From: Terebella lapidaria
Lineage: Eukaryota; Annelida; Polychaeta; Terebellida; Terebellidae
Direction: 5' to 3'
Assembly: GCA_949152475.1 (NCBI GenBank)
Contig: OX424560.1
Location: forward strand, 18,167,106 to 18,231,105
DNA: 64,000 bases
The notes beneath the pieces were generated by a model, which was given only the letters and a program-made list of their open reading frames with translations, was not told the DNA's origin and made no database searches. Positions 21,901 to 35,400 of this stretch are shown in pieces; the first letter of the stretch is position 1, and every line of letters begins with the position of its first letter. The position numbers were made by a program, and so were the translations under genes.

Positions 21901-24900
21901 AGCCAGTATTTTGTTTCTGTGGATACCTGTAATTTGATCACCTGGGGTGGGCCAATGGGTCTCTCAATAGCTTGCATTGTTTGTGACCAACCCTACAGTA
22001 ATAATAATCAGTCAAATGAACAGGAATTACGAAGGAACGACTAATTAATCTGTTATGTGTGCACAAAAATCAATTGCTTTGCACCATATGCACTGCATGG
22101 TGGCTCAATTCATAATTGATGGTAGAAATGGGTGATATTGATGAAAATAGAAGTTTGACTGTTGTAATGCAATTTTGGTCGCAGTGAGATTGTCAATTTA
22201 AATTGTTGTTTTTGGTTTGACAAGTATTTGAATTTGTATTTGTATTTTTTTTTCTCGTGAAACTTTATCAACTTTTGATCAATGGACAGTGAATTCATTT
22301 GCAAACAATTACACACGGCGTAACAAATTGTCATGATGTTAACGGGTCAAATCAGTATTTTGTGAAGAGCGAATAACGCAAATCATTTGTAACTCATTAA
22401 AGTGATAAAATAGCTGTTCTTTCGTCATTTGCTGGGTTCACAATAAGTAACTCACCATCTTTGTCAGTCCCTCTATCACATATAAGTACAAAGAATCGTC
22501 GGCAAACTTTGAGATTGGAGTGCGTTATCGAAAGACCTTGTAATAAATAGATCATGAAATCTGTTGAGGTAAGCACTTACATGGGTAGATATTTTATCAG
22601 GCACAGCAATTACGAGTGCTTTGCTAGGATTTAATCAATGTTCATGCATAGAGGATAGTATTGTTATTCCCCTCGTAATAGATATAAGTGTGAGTTATTA
22701 AATGTATGTGCGTGAGTGCATAACTTGCAATGTGAACATGAAATTGTGGTTCTGTTTGTTTTGGCTATTCTATCTATTCCGTTCATTCTGGAATAGCTAT
22801 TCTCTGTTCGATTTGGGACTGGATTTTGCATTCTCTCTTCTCAGAATCAATCCTGCCTCTTCGTTTCAAATCTTCGAAGAGGTAGAATAGATTCTGTTTT
22901 TGAAGACATCAATGGAGGCCACCATTTTGGATCTCGAATGACTTCCAAGTCTGTTGTATTTGTCTATTCCAGAAGACTCTTCTGTGCTATTCTAGGCTAT
23001 TCCATCATGTAATCAGAAGAGATTAGAATGGCCAAATCGAACACACCCAGTGTTCTTATTTCGGAGTATTTTATTCAGAATGATCTAAAGAAATATATAC
23101 ATGTACAAAGGCTCAAAGCACAGTGTTTATCACAAAAATTTACCCTGATTCCTGATGTATTTTCTCATTCCTTGTTTTAAAACTAACAGTGGAAATCATT
23201 GACTACAGACGACGCAGTATTTTTCTGTCATGAATTGATCAACTATTCGTGCAAATCCCAACCATGCAAAAACAATGAAGTACCTGTCATTAAGCACTTC
23301 AACACACAAATTTCGAAGTCCTACACGCCTTTTATTCTAACATACAAGTGTCACAAATACCGACGATTTTTCTCCCAATTGAGTGAAGTACCATGATACC
23401 TGTCCCAGTTCAAGTCCATGATACATGTACATATATATATATTTTTTCCCATTTTTTAAATGCTTACACAAACGATTCAAAGATTGTTTTTCTTGCAAGC
23501 TGGGGTCTTAAAGTGACGTAATATATGGACTTGCGTGTAAGAGGGAACAAAAAAATTGTTGGTTGAACGAACTTAGCCATGAAAGAATGTGCTCTCAGGA
23601 TCTTGCATTAAATCAGTGATATGGAGATTTGGGCGGAGAAATGTGCCATCCTCTGAAGTCTTCAATTGCGATACATCAACCTGTTTACGTTCTTCATTGA
23701 TTTGTTTACACTTCAAAAGTGCTGTACATAATGGATTGGTTCAAAATAGTTCACGAAGTTTTGTATGTTTTATTTTTTTTAAATATTTTTTTTGTAGCGA
23801 TATCAACATACTAGAAACTGATGCTGTAAAACAATTATAAGAATACAAAATAGAATATCATATGAGCAACTTATTGCAATCATATATTTTCCGAAATTAT
23901 TCACTGGGAGACAAGAGACCAAATATGAATATATCACTTGATTGTATATTTTTTGTGACCTTATTGTTCTGTTTCTCACCAGTTTGGATATCTAAAACGA
24001 AAACATGATAAGGTATTATTCCAGAAGCTTAAAAAATTGTCATCTCTAAATAAAACTAGTTAGGTCTCTAGGTTCTCGAAAATAATTTTGTGGTGATTTT
24101 TCGACAATGACACAGCATAACTCCGAACTTTCGCATGCAAATATTTGCCACTATGCTTATAAATTCATCGGCCAGTAGAGTATAGTACTTTCTCATGGGG
24201 CAATGACGCAAATGACCTATAACTCTACCAAGTCACTTGCGTAGTTGTTTTCAAGCACTCAGCATTTTCTCGAAATCTCAGCCATAAATTTTGTTGTTGA
24301 CCCAATCAAGTCTGTTGACACGGCTGTTGACATTATTGTTTTGGTGTACACACATTATGAATTGGTATTATTGTTTTCTCGTTGCAAACCATCCAAAAAA
24401 ATGGATAGAGTTAATAAATTTTGGGTACCGGGTATTAATGAAAATTCAATTATGTGCATTTTATGACACAGTTACAGGTAGATGTTTTCGTCTGACAATT
24501 CAAGAGGTGCAGACTTTTCCTTGTCATATTACAAGTAGTCTAGGACAATTGAACAAAAATGTATATGCTCAAATACTACATGATAAGAATTCCTCAACAA
24601 AATCGTTCGAAATTTTAAAAACATTTTTAATAAATACCTACATTGTACTATGAAATGATGCACAAACATATTGCAAAAAAATAAAAAAAATATGTACATG
24701 TACCCGCATTCCGTTCTGAAAATACAGAAATTTCCTTGTGTAAGACATTGCTGATTTATAAAGTACATGTTCCAATCATCATTAATATCCATAGACCCCT
24801 TCACTGGTAAAATTGACTGTCCGACTTGACCTATCGCTAATCCGTTTTACCAGTTACTTTGTATATTTACTGGGTGTGTTTGCTGACAAATCTGTTTGTC

Positions 24901-25402
24901 GATCTCACAAGTTGATCGCGGCCCTTGTGATCTTGCACGCAGGTTATGATTTAAGGGGGTCGGACATTCAGTAAGGTCACAGCATCCATCATAAAGTATT
25001 TTATTGACTCTTGTCGGGTCTTATAAGGTGTTTCGTCTTTGCCGGGCCTTTCTAAGTTAATCCGTTGTATCAACGTACATGGAGTTGGTCATATGACTTT
25101 ATCATATTTTCCGTCTGGTAGATATTAGTCGTTATAAATTACGGACAGACTTGCCATATATCTGTATGTAAATACGGGTGCAATTACACAGAATACTCAC
25201 TTTTGAAATACTCTGAATTCAGTCAGAAAATTACTGTGAAGCAGGTCAGAAATTAGAAAAATTAATCGAGAGACATTTAAAATATAAAGTAATGAACAAT
25301 TTGTGTGACATTAATCAAATTATTTCTGAATTTCATTAATATTTCTGTCTACTATTAGAACAATGTAGAATATAGAATGAAGTACTTTACTACAACATGA
25401 TA
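18997..25402. other. long non-coding region, no supported gene
   Basis: ORFs are short and without recognisable domains or splice partners. Noted items are a small hairpin near 19434-19476 (AGTTTTGTC/GACAAAACT), a CpG-richer stretch at about 20700-21180, and a possible small inverted-repeat element at about 22807-23050 (GTTCGATTTGGG/CCAAATCGAAC). Confidence 0.4.
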
Positions 25403-25603
25403 TACTCTAAAACCTGAAATATTAGCGTCTGTTAAATTTTATGTTTGTGATGACATATTGGCGACCGTTTAATTTAGCTTTTTCAGCCATCATATGTTGT
25501 GAATAACAAATTAATATATTACCGTTCATTGATATTAGCGTTCTGAACAAAAAGCTTAGAAAAGCTAATAAACGGACGCTAATAATTTCCGGGTTTAGAG
25601 TAT
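25403..25603. mobile_element. ~200-bp MITE with TIRs
   Basis: TACTCTAAAACCTGAAATAT on the left pairs, with a few mismatches, with the reverse complement of the right end (TACTCTAAACCCGGAAATTA). AGCGTC/GACGCT continues the arms. There is no coding capacity. Confidence 0.7.
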
Positions 25604-25896
25604 CTCGTAAATACTACGAATCTGTATTTTAAGCATAGTCTTGCATTTACATGACTTACACGTATGCATTCAGTACAAATTATGTATATTAGGTGCCAAT
25701 TTCTCTGCTGATCGGGTGTCAAACTGACATCCAGGCTTCAACCATGAACCAGGTACATTACTCATGTCAAATACAATAAAGATTGACTTTTTGGGGTGTC
25801 ATAAAAAATCATGCTTGCCTGTGCAGGTTCCATCTTGAAAAGCTTGTTCAGTACCGGGCAGCCTTGTCAATAACTCCTTCATATCAACCCTTCCCG

Positions 25897-25914
25897 CCCC
25901 CCCCCCCCCCCCCC
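25897..25914. repeat. poly-C tract (18 C)
   Basis: Uninterrupted C run. Similar runs lie at 32599-32613 and 36683-36698, and G-rich runs at about 27123-27155. Confidence 0.9.
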
Positions 25915-27797
25915 ACCAACCGAAGACAGGCAATGCCCTATTAACGCATGGCAAGCAAGCCATCGAGATCTTTGCACTGGTCCGATGACCAGCACACTGG
26001 TAGACCTACATGTACAAGTACCTGCGGGGACATATTAATCGAAGCAGACCACCTTGGAAAATCGGATAAGCCATTCAGTGCATCTAAGTGCATGGCGGTT
26101 CATTCTATACATCCAAGAGTCTTCAAACCAGGTATATAACAACAAATATTCGCTGTATGGATTCATAGTTCCCAACTGTAGCATACATGTGCATGTACAA
26201 ACGTAAAAGGCATAGATTGAAATTTCAAGGGGATTTTCAGACCACTTAAAATGTGATGGAAATCTGACACTGGCAAATTGTGTTTTTCAATTGCCTTTGT
26301 AACTGGGGGATTAGATTTTTCCGTCAGAGCCACCAAAGGACAAAAGAGTTTATTTGGGGTCCCGCGTGGATTGCAACATTCGATACATGTGGCGCGTACC
26401 TTTAAACGGATTAACATGATGCTGTATTCATTGGAGACAAGAGGAATTGGATTTCAATGCTAATTGTTGTGCATATGTGGCCTGATCTCAGATGTTAGCT
26501 GGTGTGTTTACATTTATATATTCAACATGTAAGTAAATATCCATCCTCTTTCACTTTGTACAACTTTTTTTGTAGGGTATTTTGGTCTCTTTTACTGGAA
26601 GGACTTTTAAAGATTCACAGCACATGACAATTCTTACACATAGTATTGTGCCTTTGCAGGCCCTAACATGCCCTTAAATGAATATTAGTTACATGTAGGT
26701 GTAATAAAACATATTACTTTTGCCAAAAAATCTTGATTTTAGCCACAAATGAATATGGTTTTAGGGCTTGTTATACAAAGATAGTAGTAGTATCCATCCA
26801 AATCCATAAAAAGGTATACATGTATATCCATGTGAGCAAATCAAGTAAAACACATTCACTCTTTCTGATACATGTATGTCCTGATAAATATATGATTTTA
26901 GTATTCAATTCATTAAATGTAATATATGTGAAAACAGCAGATGTTTGGAAAGATGCACCTAGCGGTTTCCCATGTTCCACAGCCTATTAGGTAACTGCAT
27001 CTGAATAAGTAATAGTTTCACGTTAATAACTTACTTTCCAGGGGAAAAATCAAACGTAAGTAGATTGCCTCGTATAGCCTGGGGCAATCAACTCTTTCAC
27101 ATCAGTGTGTGTGTGTGGGAAGGTGGGGGGGGGATAGGGGGAGAAGGGGGGGGGATGAACCCATTAGATAGTACACAGACAGGTGGGAAGTTATTATGTC
27201 ATGCACCTTTGTGGGTGTTGATTGTCTTGATGTTATAAATGATTCAATTTGATCATCGTCGTCATCTGCTTCCGCCAGAAATGTGTATTGATTGCATGGG
27301 TATCCATTTTCCATAGTTCGTAGTTGTGAAAAATTGCTGTTACCTCTCTGCATGCTAAAGACATACTGATGTCCATGAACTGGGTTACACCAGGATATTA
27401 CATACAGGTAATTTATTCTGGTAGCATCGCAATGAACATTTCCCAATCAATTTAAACCGGAATCATTGAGAACGAAAATTCTCTGTTAAGAAGGCATAGA
27501 ATTTAACAAGTACCCATCCTTGAGCACTGAAATTAAACTGATGTAAGATTACCTTCAATAGATATTACTCAATCTTCAATGTGCTAATTTCCGCGATATT
27601 TGCATTTGTGCTGTTGCCTTGAAAAGAACAGAGCTTGCCTCTCAAGTCACAGAATTCTACCCCTTTTGATTTCCGATACTTGCTTGAACATGATCTCCCT
27701 TGGACAATGGTGTCAGTCCGGCGATGTTTGAAGCCGGTCATGGCCAATTGACGCCATTGTCGCCATGCTTCAGTGACCACAAGGTCATTAGGTGAGG
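25915..27797. other. non-coding region upstream of NEK10, nothing recognised
   Basis: No coding exon is supported. A G-rich low-complexity block lies at about 27108-27156. Confidence 0.4.
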
Positions 27798-27833
27798 CCA
27801 GAAATACATAAAGAGCTCTTTATGTATTTCTGG
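27798..27833. repeat. perfect 36-bp palindrome
   Basis: CCAGAAATACATAAAGAG followed at once by its exact reverse complement, centred on GAGCTC. The 8-mer GGTGAGGC lies on the left (27791-27798) and again on the right (27832-27839). Confidence 0.95.
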
Positions 27834-28127
27834 TGAGGCTTAGTGCAGCCATATTGTCCCCTAGCTGGCAGACAACTAATGAATATTTAAATGAGGCGAT
27901 GACCATGCACTGATCATCAGTAAAATTTGCCTGGCGGGAGTGCACAGGGCTATATATTTCAGATCGATTCACATTTCGTGCATACGCTAGTACGATTTTC
28001 ATCATTTGGCTGGATGGACATGCACAGTCATGATTCGGATAATTTCATGGATATATAGCAAACATGTTGTATGGATTTCCTTGCAAATTCATTTCTCATT
28101 GACATTGATGTCAATTTGATAGCCGAG

Positions 28128-28133
28128 GTAAGT
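28128..28133 (+). promoter_or_regulatory. possible splice donor of a non-coding NEK10 first exon
   Basis: GCCGAG|GTAAGT is a strong donor about 1.1 kb before the first recognised NEK10 exon, which itself starts with a splice acceptor, so an upstream 5' UTR exon must exist. Whether this is its end is a guess. Confidence 0.25.
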
Positions 28134-29257
28134 TTTAGTGATATTTCATTGTTTAATCCAAAGAGAAAAAATGGTTTATTTACATAATTTATGCAAATAT
28201 AAAGTAGTTCAGCGAATTTAGTTACTACAATTGTACGACATGTGAGTCTATAGGTGAAGTTCTTCAGCAGTAAATTAAAGATTTACATTCAGGTAATTTA
28301 CTATAGATCTTCATTCACAACAACATTTCACAAAAATGAAATACATTGATGGGCAATAAATGTCTGAAAGCCATCGTTAAATTTTATCAAGGTTGGATGT
28401 ATATTCCCAAGTTCAACAACTTGCCCTGAATTCTACAATATAAATTTACGCTCTATTGTATGTTTATAGTTGGCCTGATTTTTTTGCGTATTAATCTGAT
28501 CGTGCATAACAATGTCCTCTGATAAGTTATAAGTTACCTCTTGGGTTGGAATGTAAGTGTATTCAGTGAAAAAAACAGAGCCCTAAGTGTGATTTGGGCT
28601 GGGCAGATAGGGCACACTTGACCCTCGTGTCAACAGCCGAGATGATAAATAAAAAGAATTCACGGACATGATGCAATAACGATATTTTATTATACCTTTG
28701 AAGGGTATTAATTTATTATGCATATTATTCGGTTGTATGGTACCAATACATGTATGTAGTAAAGGAACCAGGTTTGAAAATGACAAGACATACTAAATTG
28801 CATCTTGTTCGAGAAACCGGAACGTTATTGACATCAAAGTGCACACAATGAAAATATATATAAGTAAGGTAATTGTTCATGTACACACGTAAAGGGACTG
28901 AGTTTTTTGTTGTTTTTGGAAAGCAAATATTTCGTTTGTAGACATGAATTGCGAATAATTAAGTTTGGCTAATTGTCACTTACACAGATGCCTTGTAAGA
29001 ACTCAAACCCGTGCATAGCACCGACCAGTAGAATGTATTTACCTGGGCTAATTATTTCCATCAAATAAGCTTGTTTATACATTGACTGGCTATTTCTTAT
29101 CATGCAGGCAAACATGTATATTTAGACGGGTGTCAAACATCAGAGATGTACATATGTTATGTTATTAATATCATAGCACTGTACATGTACATTGTACATG
29201 CAATTTGATGCAAAGTGACAAAAATGTAATATAAAGCTTCAAAATTATTTATTGCAG

Positions 29258-29358
29258 ATTTAAGAGCCGGATGCCAAGCTGAGCTCAAGATGTGGATGTA
29301 CATGTAAAAGGGAATCATTCGATCCTTGTCAGTCCACTCCGTCCAACAAAAGCATAAA
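29258..29358 (+). other. NEK10: NEK10 5' UTR part of the first coding exon
   Basis: The TTATTGCAG acceptor at 29257 implies an upstream 5' exon. Stops occur before the ATG, and none lies between it and the coding sequence. Confidence 0.6.
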
Positions 29359-29417
29359 ATGCCTGCTCAATCCCCATTGGCCGAGAAAAGATCCAGGTCA
29401 ACCAATGGCAGCCAAAG
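29359..29417 (+). CDS. NEK10: NEK10 coding exon 1 (residues 1-19)
   Basis: The ATG at 29359 has A at -3 and opens MPAQSPLAEKRSRSTNGSQ. The donor is CAAAG|GTCAGT, phase 2. Alternative starts cannot be excluded. Confidence 0.7.
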
Positions 29418-32400
29418 GTCAGTTACGCAATTAACGATGATTGTACACTGTGATATACACTTCTTTCTTTCTATGTTTTTACTCAGGTAAACTTTCACTT
29501 TGTGGTGGCTTTACAATTGCATGTATTTATTATATATAGTAGTCAGTGTTAATACAAAAAAAAAGATAATACATGTAAATGTGTGGCTTCAATAACCATG
29601 TATCCTGTTCAAATGTTTTACGTTTTGCACATTTCATATATATGCTCTAGGTTTTGACTTTTGATGTTTGCTTATTATTGAATAATAGCACAAATAATGC
29701 ATTTTTCTCGTCAACATTGTAGATGCTGTATTTTGAGTTTGCTTGCACCAATTAATGCTAAACAATTAAGACGGTTTTCAAATACTCTACTGTGTTTGTC
29801 GTGTTTCACTTTCCATTGTCTATGTAAATTATGTGAGTCTTATGTGTTTCCTCCAACTTAACAACACTTATAGTCGAGACTACGTTAGACAAACGAGGTC
29901 CACAAGAATTCAACTACAACCCATTTCATCTGACAAACCTCGGCCCAAATCGAAAACATCTCGGTCTCCAAGAGATAAGTAAGTTTCGATGTCCAAACAA
30001 GCATGCAGTTGTCATAATTTGGTGGAGGGAAGAATGGATTTTGATATTTGTGTATTAGGAATTTCTTCTACATTTTTTTGAAGAAATTATCTGTGGTCCT
30101 CATGCAAGACATTCGAATTGAGGACATTTGATCATGGTACGTTAGGTTTTCAGACATGTTAAACAAGTAAATAACAAGATGAGTACTCAAAAATTTTATT
30201 GTATGCGTCGTGAAATTTATGCGTGTTAAAAAGCAAAACAAGGAAATGTACGTTAGCGTCAAAGCCAAACCTTGTTGGCATACTATTCATGATATTGGAT
30301 TATGAACGTGGACCTTATTCTGCATGTACATGTATAATGTAAAATATGGAACAGCTTTTCATAATTGATATCCTTTGAAGTCTACAATGTGTTGGCCTTG
30401 TGTGCCCGAACCTGGCATTGTGTGATCCTTGCCCCCAGTGCAATCCAGATTTACACCCCCCAGTGTTATTGCATACCACTGTATAAATCTAATCCTTAGA
30501 AACCAGATCAATACAGTATGTCCTAGATATTGCCTGCTTGCACTGAGTACTGCCCTTTGCTCTTCCTCTAGACAATAAGGTGCCAAGTAATTAATTACCT
30601 CTAAATACTAGATAGAATTTGATGGGGTTGTTGAATTTTCCTTGTACGGGAATATACATACATGTATGCACTTTTTATGCTCATGATTTTTGCATATTCA
30701 TTTCCTTTGCCGAATGGTTTTGCTGATTTCATATGGTATTGATTATCGCACTCATACTTTTTCGTTTGGATGAAGTTTTTCTGGTACAGTTTTCTGCGTG
30801 GTTACAAATGAATACAAATAACATGCAAATAGCATGCAATTCATGAGCATCGTTTATCAGTTTATGTTGATGTTACAATCAGGTAACGTAAAGTCATTTA
30901 GGAACTTTCAAAATTTGGTGGAGTAAGAAGATCGTATCAACAAAATATAATGGCCGGGCCAGACTCAAAATGGGATATATCTGTTTCTGAGACATTAGAC
31001 ATGTACTTCTGGTGTACTGCTGTATTCAGGAACTAGCAAAATGTTCAATCAGAACATTGAATATATGGCAAATTATACCATTGTACATGTCTCTGTGATA
31101 TCTAATGGAATCAATAATTGAAAGGTCTGGTGGGTGTAACCGAATCAACCATATAACCTAAATTACATTTGATATAGAGATGTCATGTCATGTATATACT
31201 GTACGTTCAGTACACACATCCATATATAGATGCCCCAGAATAATAAATTTTTATATCTTGGTACTTGTATTCAATCATGAACATGTACGTATCATGAAAA
31301 TTATTCTGTATGGTGCTTGCATGCCTTGTCGCATGATCTCTCGGCCAGTGACAGATGTCAAACTATTCTGGTGCTTTTCCCAATGACATGTTCTGCAATT
31401 CGACTGTGATTCACATAATAACATGCGTGGATAATACCGCTGCTACAGACTTGTAATCCCATAGTAGTTCCGATGGCATGCCATGTTTTCCCCCCATTCG
31501 CGCCCCATTCAAGGTAATTACAAGCCTGCCCCTTCCAACTACAAGTGACAACACATTGACACCCCCACAAGGGGCAAGACTTGTGATTTGGATTCTTCCA
31601 AATATGGCAAAGGAACAGTCCATGTTCTACATGTAGGGGTGTACAGGTTTTACCTGCATTTTTCCCACCAGGGAAAAAGGGATGAGTCTCGTATTATCCT
31701 ACGTGTAGTAGGGAGGTTCTACTTTACATGTATAGAGGTCTATATCTTGTAGGATCTCGCACTGCTGCGAAAGAAAAAATGGTGCCTTTTCTCGATATAT
31801 ATACACCTGAACTATGTGTTCTTGTGGGATTTGCGCGATTGGTGCCAATTTCTAACTAGCTTTCGGATATGTACCGATATTGACAGGACAATTTGCTCAA
31901 GAGCCAATACGGTGCTTGTTTTATTGATTATTACAGCCATTTATACCGTGAGCAGTATTTGTTTGTGACAACACTGTATGTGGGTAACATTGTGACCAAA
32001 ATATAGGACATTGGATACCATGGAATATTCGTGGAATAAATATTACTTCTAGGTGAACTTCGAACATCCTCATTTAAATGGATTTTTACAAGTGGACACT
32101 GTTACAGTTGTGATGTTGACAAGGATATACTCAATGATGTTGACAAGGATATACCTAACAAAATATTAATGCGTTAATGTTATGGAGTCGAATGATATAT
32201 GCCACCAATGATGCGAGGCACAGCTCTTAAAGACAGGTAGGTGTGAGTTGGTACACATACAATGTATGTGTTACCGTACTAGTAGTAGTTTATTTAGTGT
32301 TGATCATAAACACTAATATAAATATATTGTTATGTCTTACTACCGTTCACTGTACATGTTCAATGAACATGTAGTTGCGTAATCATACACGTATACACTA

Positions 32401-35400
32401 GTAGCCCAAAGCATGTACCTATCGATTCTAGAAACAAGAAGGTACATGTACCCCATACATATATAAGGTCATCGTTGAGACGTTATTGATATGTTTGAGT
32501 TGGAGATTAACCCTTTGCTTCCTGAAAGAGAGCACAATCGCGGATGGTCACGTATCTTGCACCTGAAAACGAACCGGGCGACCCTCAATGTTCCATCTCC
32601 CCCCCCCCCCCCCTCCTCTCACTTTCCCGTTTCTCAATGATGTTCCTTCCCTCTTGCACCTGATGCCAGTGTTCCCAAAGTCACCTTAGTACATGATGAA
32701 TGATAATTGCTCTAAGTGTGGGAAAACTACTACTGACATCCATCCCCAACCATATTATTTGTGCAACATTGACAGATAATGTTAGGCCAATAGATCATTT
32801 AGCCAGTAATTTGCCCATGCAATGTGCGGGCAGGTGACTTATGTATATTGTCCCTTTTGACTTTCGATGTTTTCTACCAAGAAACATTGCTGGTTTGAAA
32901 TGTGCTGATGTGGCAGGGTACAGGTCAATTGGCAGGGTACAGGGCGTATGCTGAGTTTGTCACGTTTCTCAAATTATATGGATCAATGTCTCATGTATAT
33001 GAACTGGATAGTACAGTAAAGGGCCTGGAAGGAGGAATGAACATCAGATGATTGTCTCAACGTTGTGAAGCTTCTTGTCTTCTTGATTCCAGAAAGCAAT
33101 ATTATCATCCTTACTGATTATTATGTAACAGGCAAATATTCTAATTACCTGCTACTTTAATTACATGTACTTAACTAATTAACTGTAATTAGTTAATCAA
33201 TTTATTAACGAGAGGGAACGCTCTGTTCAAATTAAGACTCCACAAAACACCTGTACAGATTTTCTCCGACATGTTTTCACAACCTTCACATGAATCACGT
33301 TATCATCGTTATGTAGGGTGTATAGCCCAGGCAATAAGGCAAATCAATTTATTTCCGCCAGGGGAAAGAAATATCCGCACTAATGGCGCACATCAAGTGA
33401 TAAATGTGACAACGTATTTAATGGGACGCATTAATTGTGTAATTTAGCTGGCGGCTATAGATCATAGTGTGTCTACCTCGGTAGAGGCTGAAGGTGTTGA
33501 TGTGTGCTCATGGGGGTTTCAAGAACTACATTGAAAGGTCAAGGTGTTTTTTCATGGAAACAATTAATGTAGGAATTATTCTGTGGAGGAACACACTTCA
33601 GATGCTATAGAGTCATAGGATGCTGCAGGCTTGAAGTCTCACCTGAGTTTTTGACACCAGATAAAAAATTAGGCCAAGGGCCGAAGATAGGTTACCGGAC
33701 AATGTTTAATATTTTAGATGTTAGCCAGGTCACTGGTTGAATTCAAGCCTTCAAGGTCAAGAGAATATTCAGCATATATAACATTAAGCATATATCATGT
33801 CCACAGTTGATTGCTAAGCTGTAAATTCAATAATCAGAGAGATATTAGTAATTTTGTGCTGTGGCCTTGAAAATGAAGGGGCAAAGGTCAAATTCAAGGT
33901 CATCAAAATATTCAATGTATATCATTTTCTATATCATGTCCACAATTGATTCCCGAGCCATACAGTCAATAGAGGAGCAAGATATGAGCCAGTTTGTCCT
34001 GTGACCTTGAAAATGAGGTCAGAGGTCAAATTCAAGGTCCCGAGAATATTCAGCATATATCATTTCCTTTATGTCCACAATTGATTCCTAAGCTGTAAAT
34101 TCGATAATAAGTGAGATATTAGCCATTTTGTCCTGTGACCTTGAAAATGAGGTCAAAGGTCAAATTCAAGGTCATGACAATAATATGCAGATATCATTTC
34201 CTATATGTTCATAATTGATTGCTAAGCTGTAAAGTCGATAACAAGCGAGATATTAGCCATTTTGTCCTGTGACCTTGAAAATGAGGTCGAAGGTCAAATT
34301 CAAGGTCATCAAAATATTCAGCATATATCATTTCCTATATGTCCACAGTTGATTCCTAAGCTGCAGAGTCGATAATAAGCGAGATATAAGCCATTTTGTG
34401 CTCTGACCTTGAAACTGAGGTCAGAGGTCAAATTCAAGGTCACGAGAATATTCAGCATGTATTATTTCCTATATGTCCACATTTGATTCCTAAGCTGTAG
34501 AGTCGATAATAAGCGAGATATAAGCCATTTTGTGCTCTGACCTTGAAACTGAGGTCAGAGGTCGAATTCAAGGTCACAAGAATATTCAGCATATATCATT
34601 TCCTATATGTCGACATTTGATTCCTAGTCTCTAATCTCAATATCAAGTGAGATTTTAGGCATAATGTGTCCCATTATAAAGCATAGGAGAATTTAACATG
34701 GGAAAGTCCCATTTGGGCCGAGTTTGGGCCAAAATGGCCCACTTCGAGCGCTTCAAGCGCAACGAAATTTATAGACATCATAGGGGTACATGTACATATG
34801 AGGAGTCTTATGTATCAAAAAGAAAAAAAGTTACTGAACAGATTTTGAGAAAATGGCCGCCAAAGTCCAAAATCAGGCATTTTTCATCAAAAACAGCCGC
34901 CATTTTGAAAAAAATGTGAAAATCAAAAAACTAAAAAATTCCTCCTTCTTGAATTATTTTTAAGTATTTTTGTGCAAAATTTCAGAAAAATTCGCCCGTA
35001 AACAAAAAAGATAAAAATGTGGATGACGACGGACGACGACGACGACGGACGACGGACGCAACGCCATGCCAATAGGTTATCGGACCATAGGTCCGGTAAC
35101 CTAACATGACTGACTAAAAATCATATGAATTGTCGTGAGAACACCATATCTGACCCTGTTTTTCATGGGTTTTTTTTCGGGACCATTTTGTGATTTATAT
35201 TGATTTTGTCACAAAATCGTTGCCACATGGTATTTGCGACAGCCAAAACACCCGAGAGATTCGAGTTACAACAGACACGTTCCTTGATGTACAATATTCC
35301 AAATATCATAAACTCTGCACATGCATATTAGAACTGCATTGTGTCGACCATGCATTGGGGGAGCAGTATTATTTAATGGGACAATATTTACCGGTACATT

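Noticed and set aside
22807..23050. Small inverted-repeat element
   Set aside because: Only 12-13 bp at each end match and no flanking duplication was found; too weak for a feature of its own.
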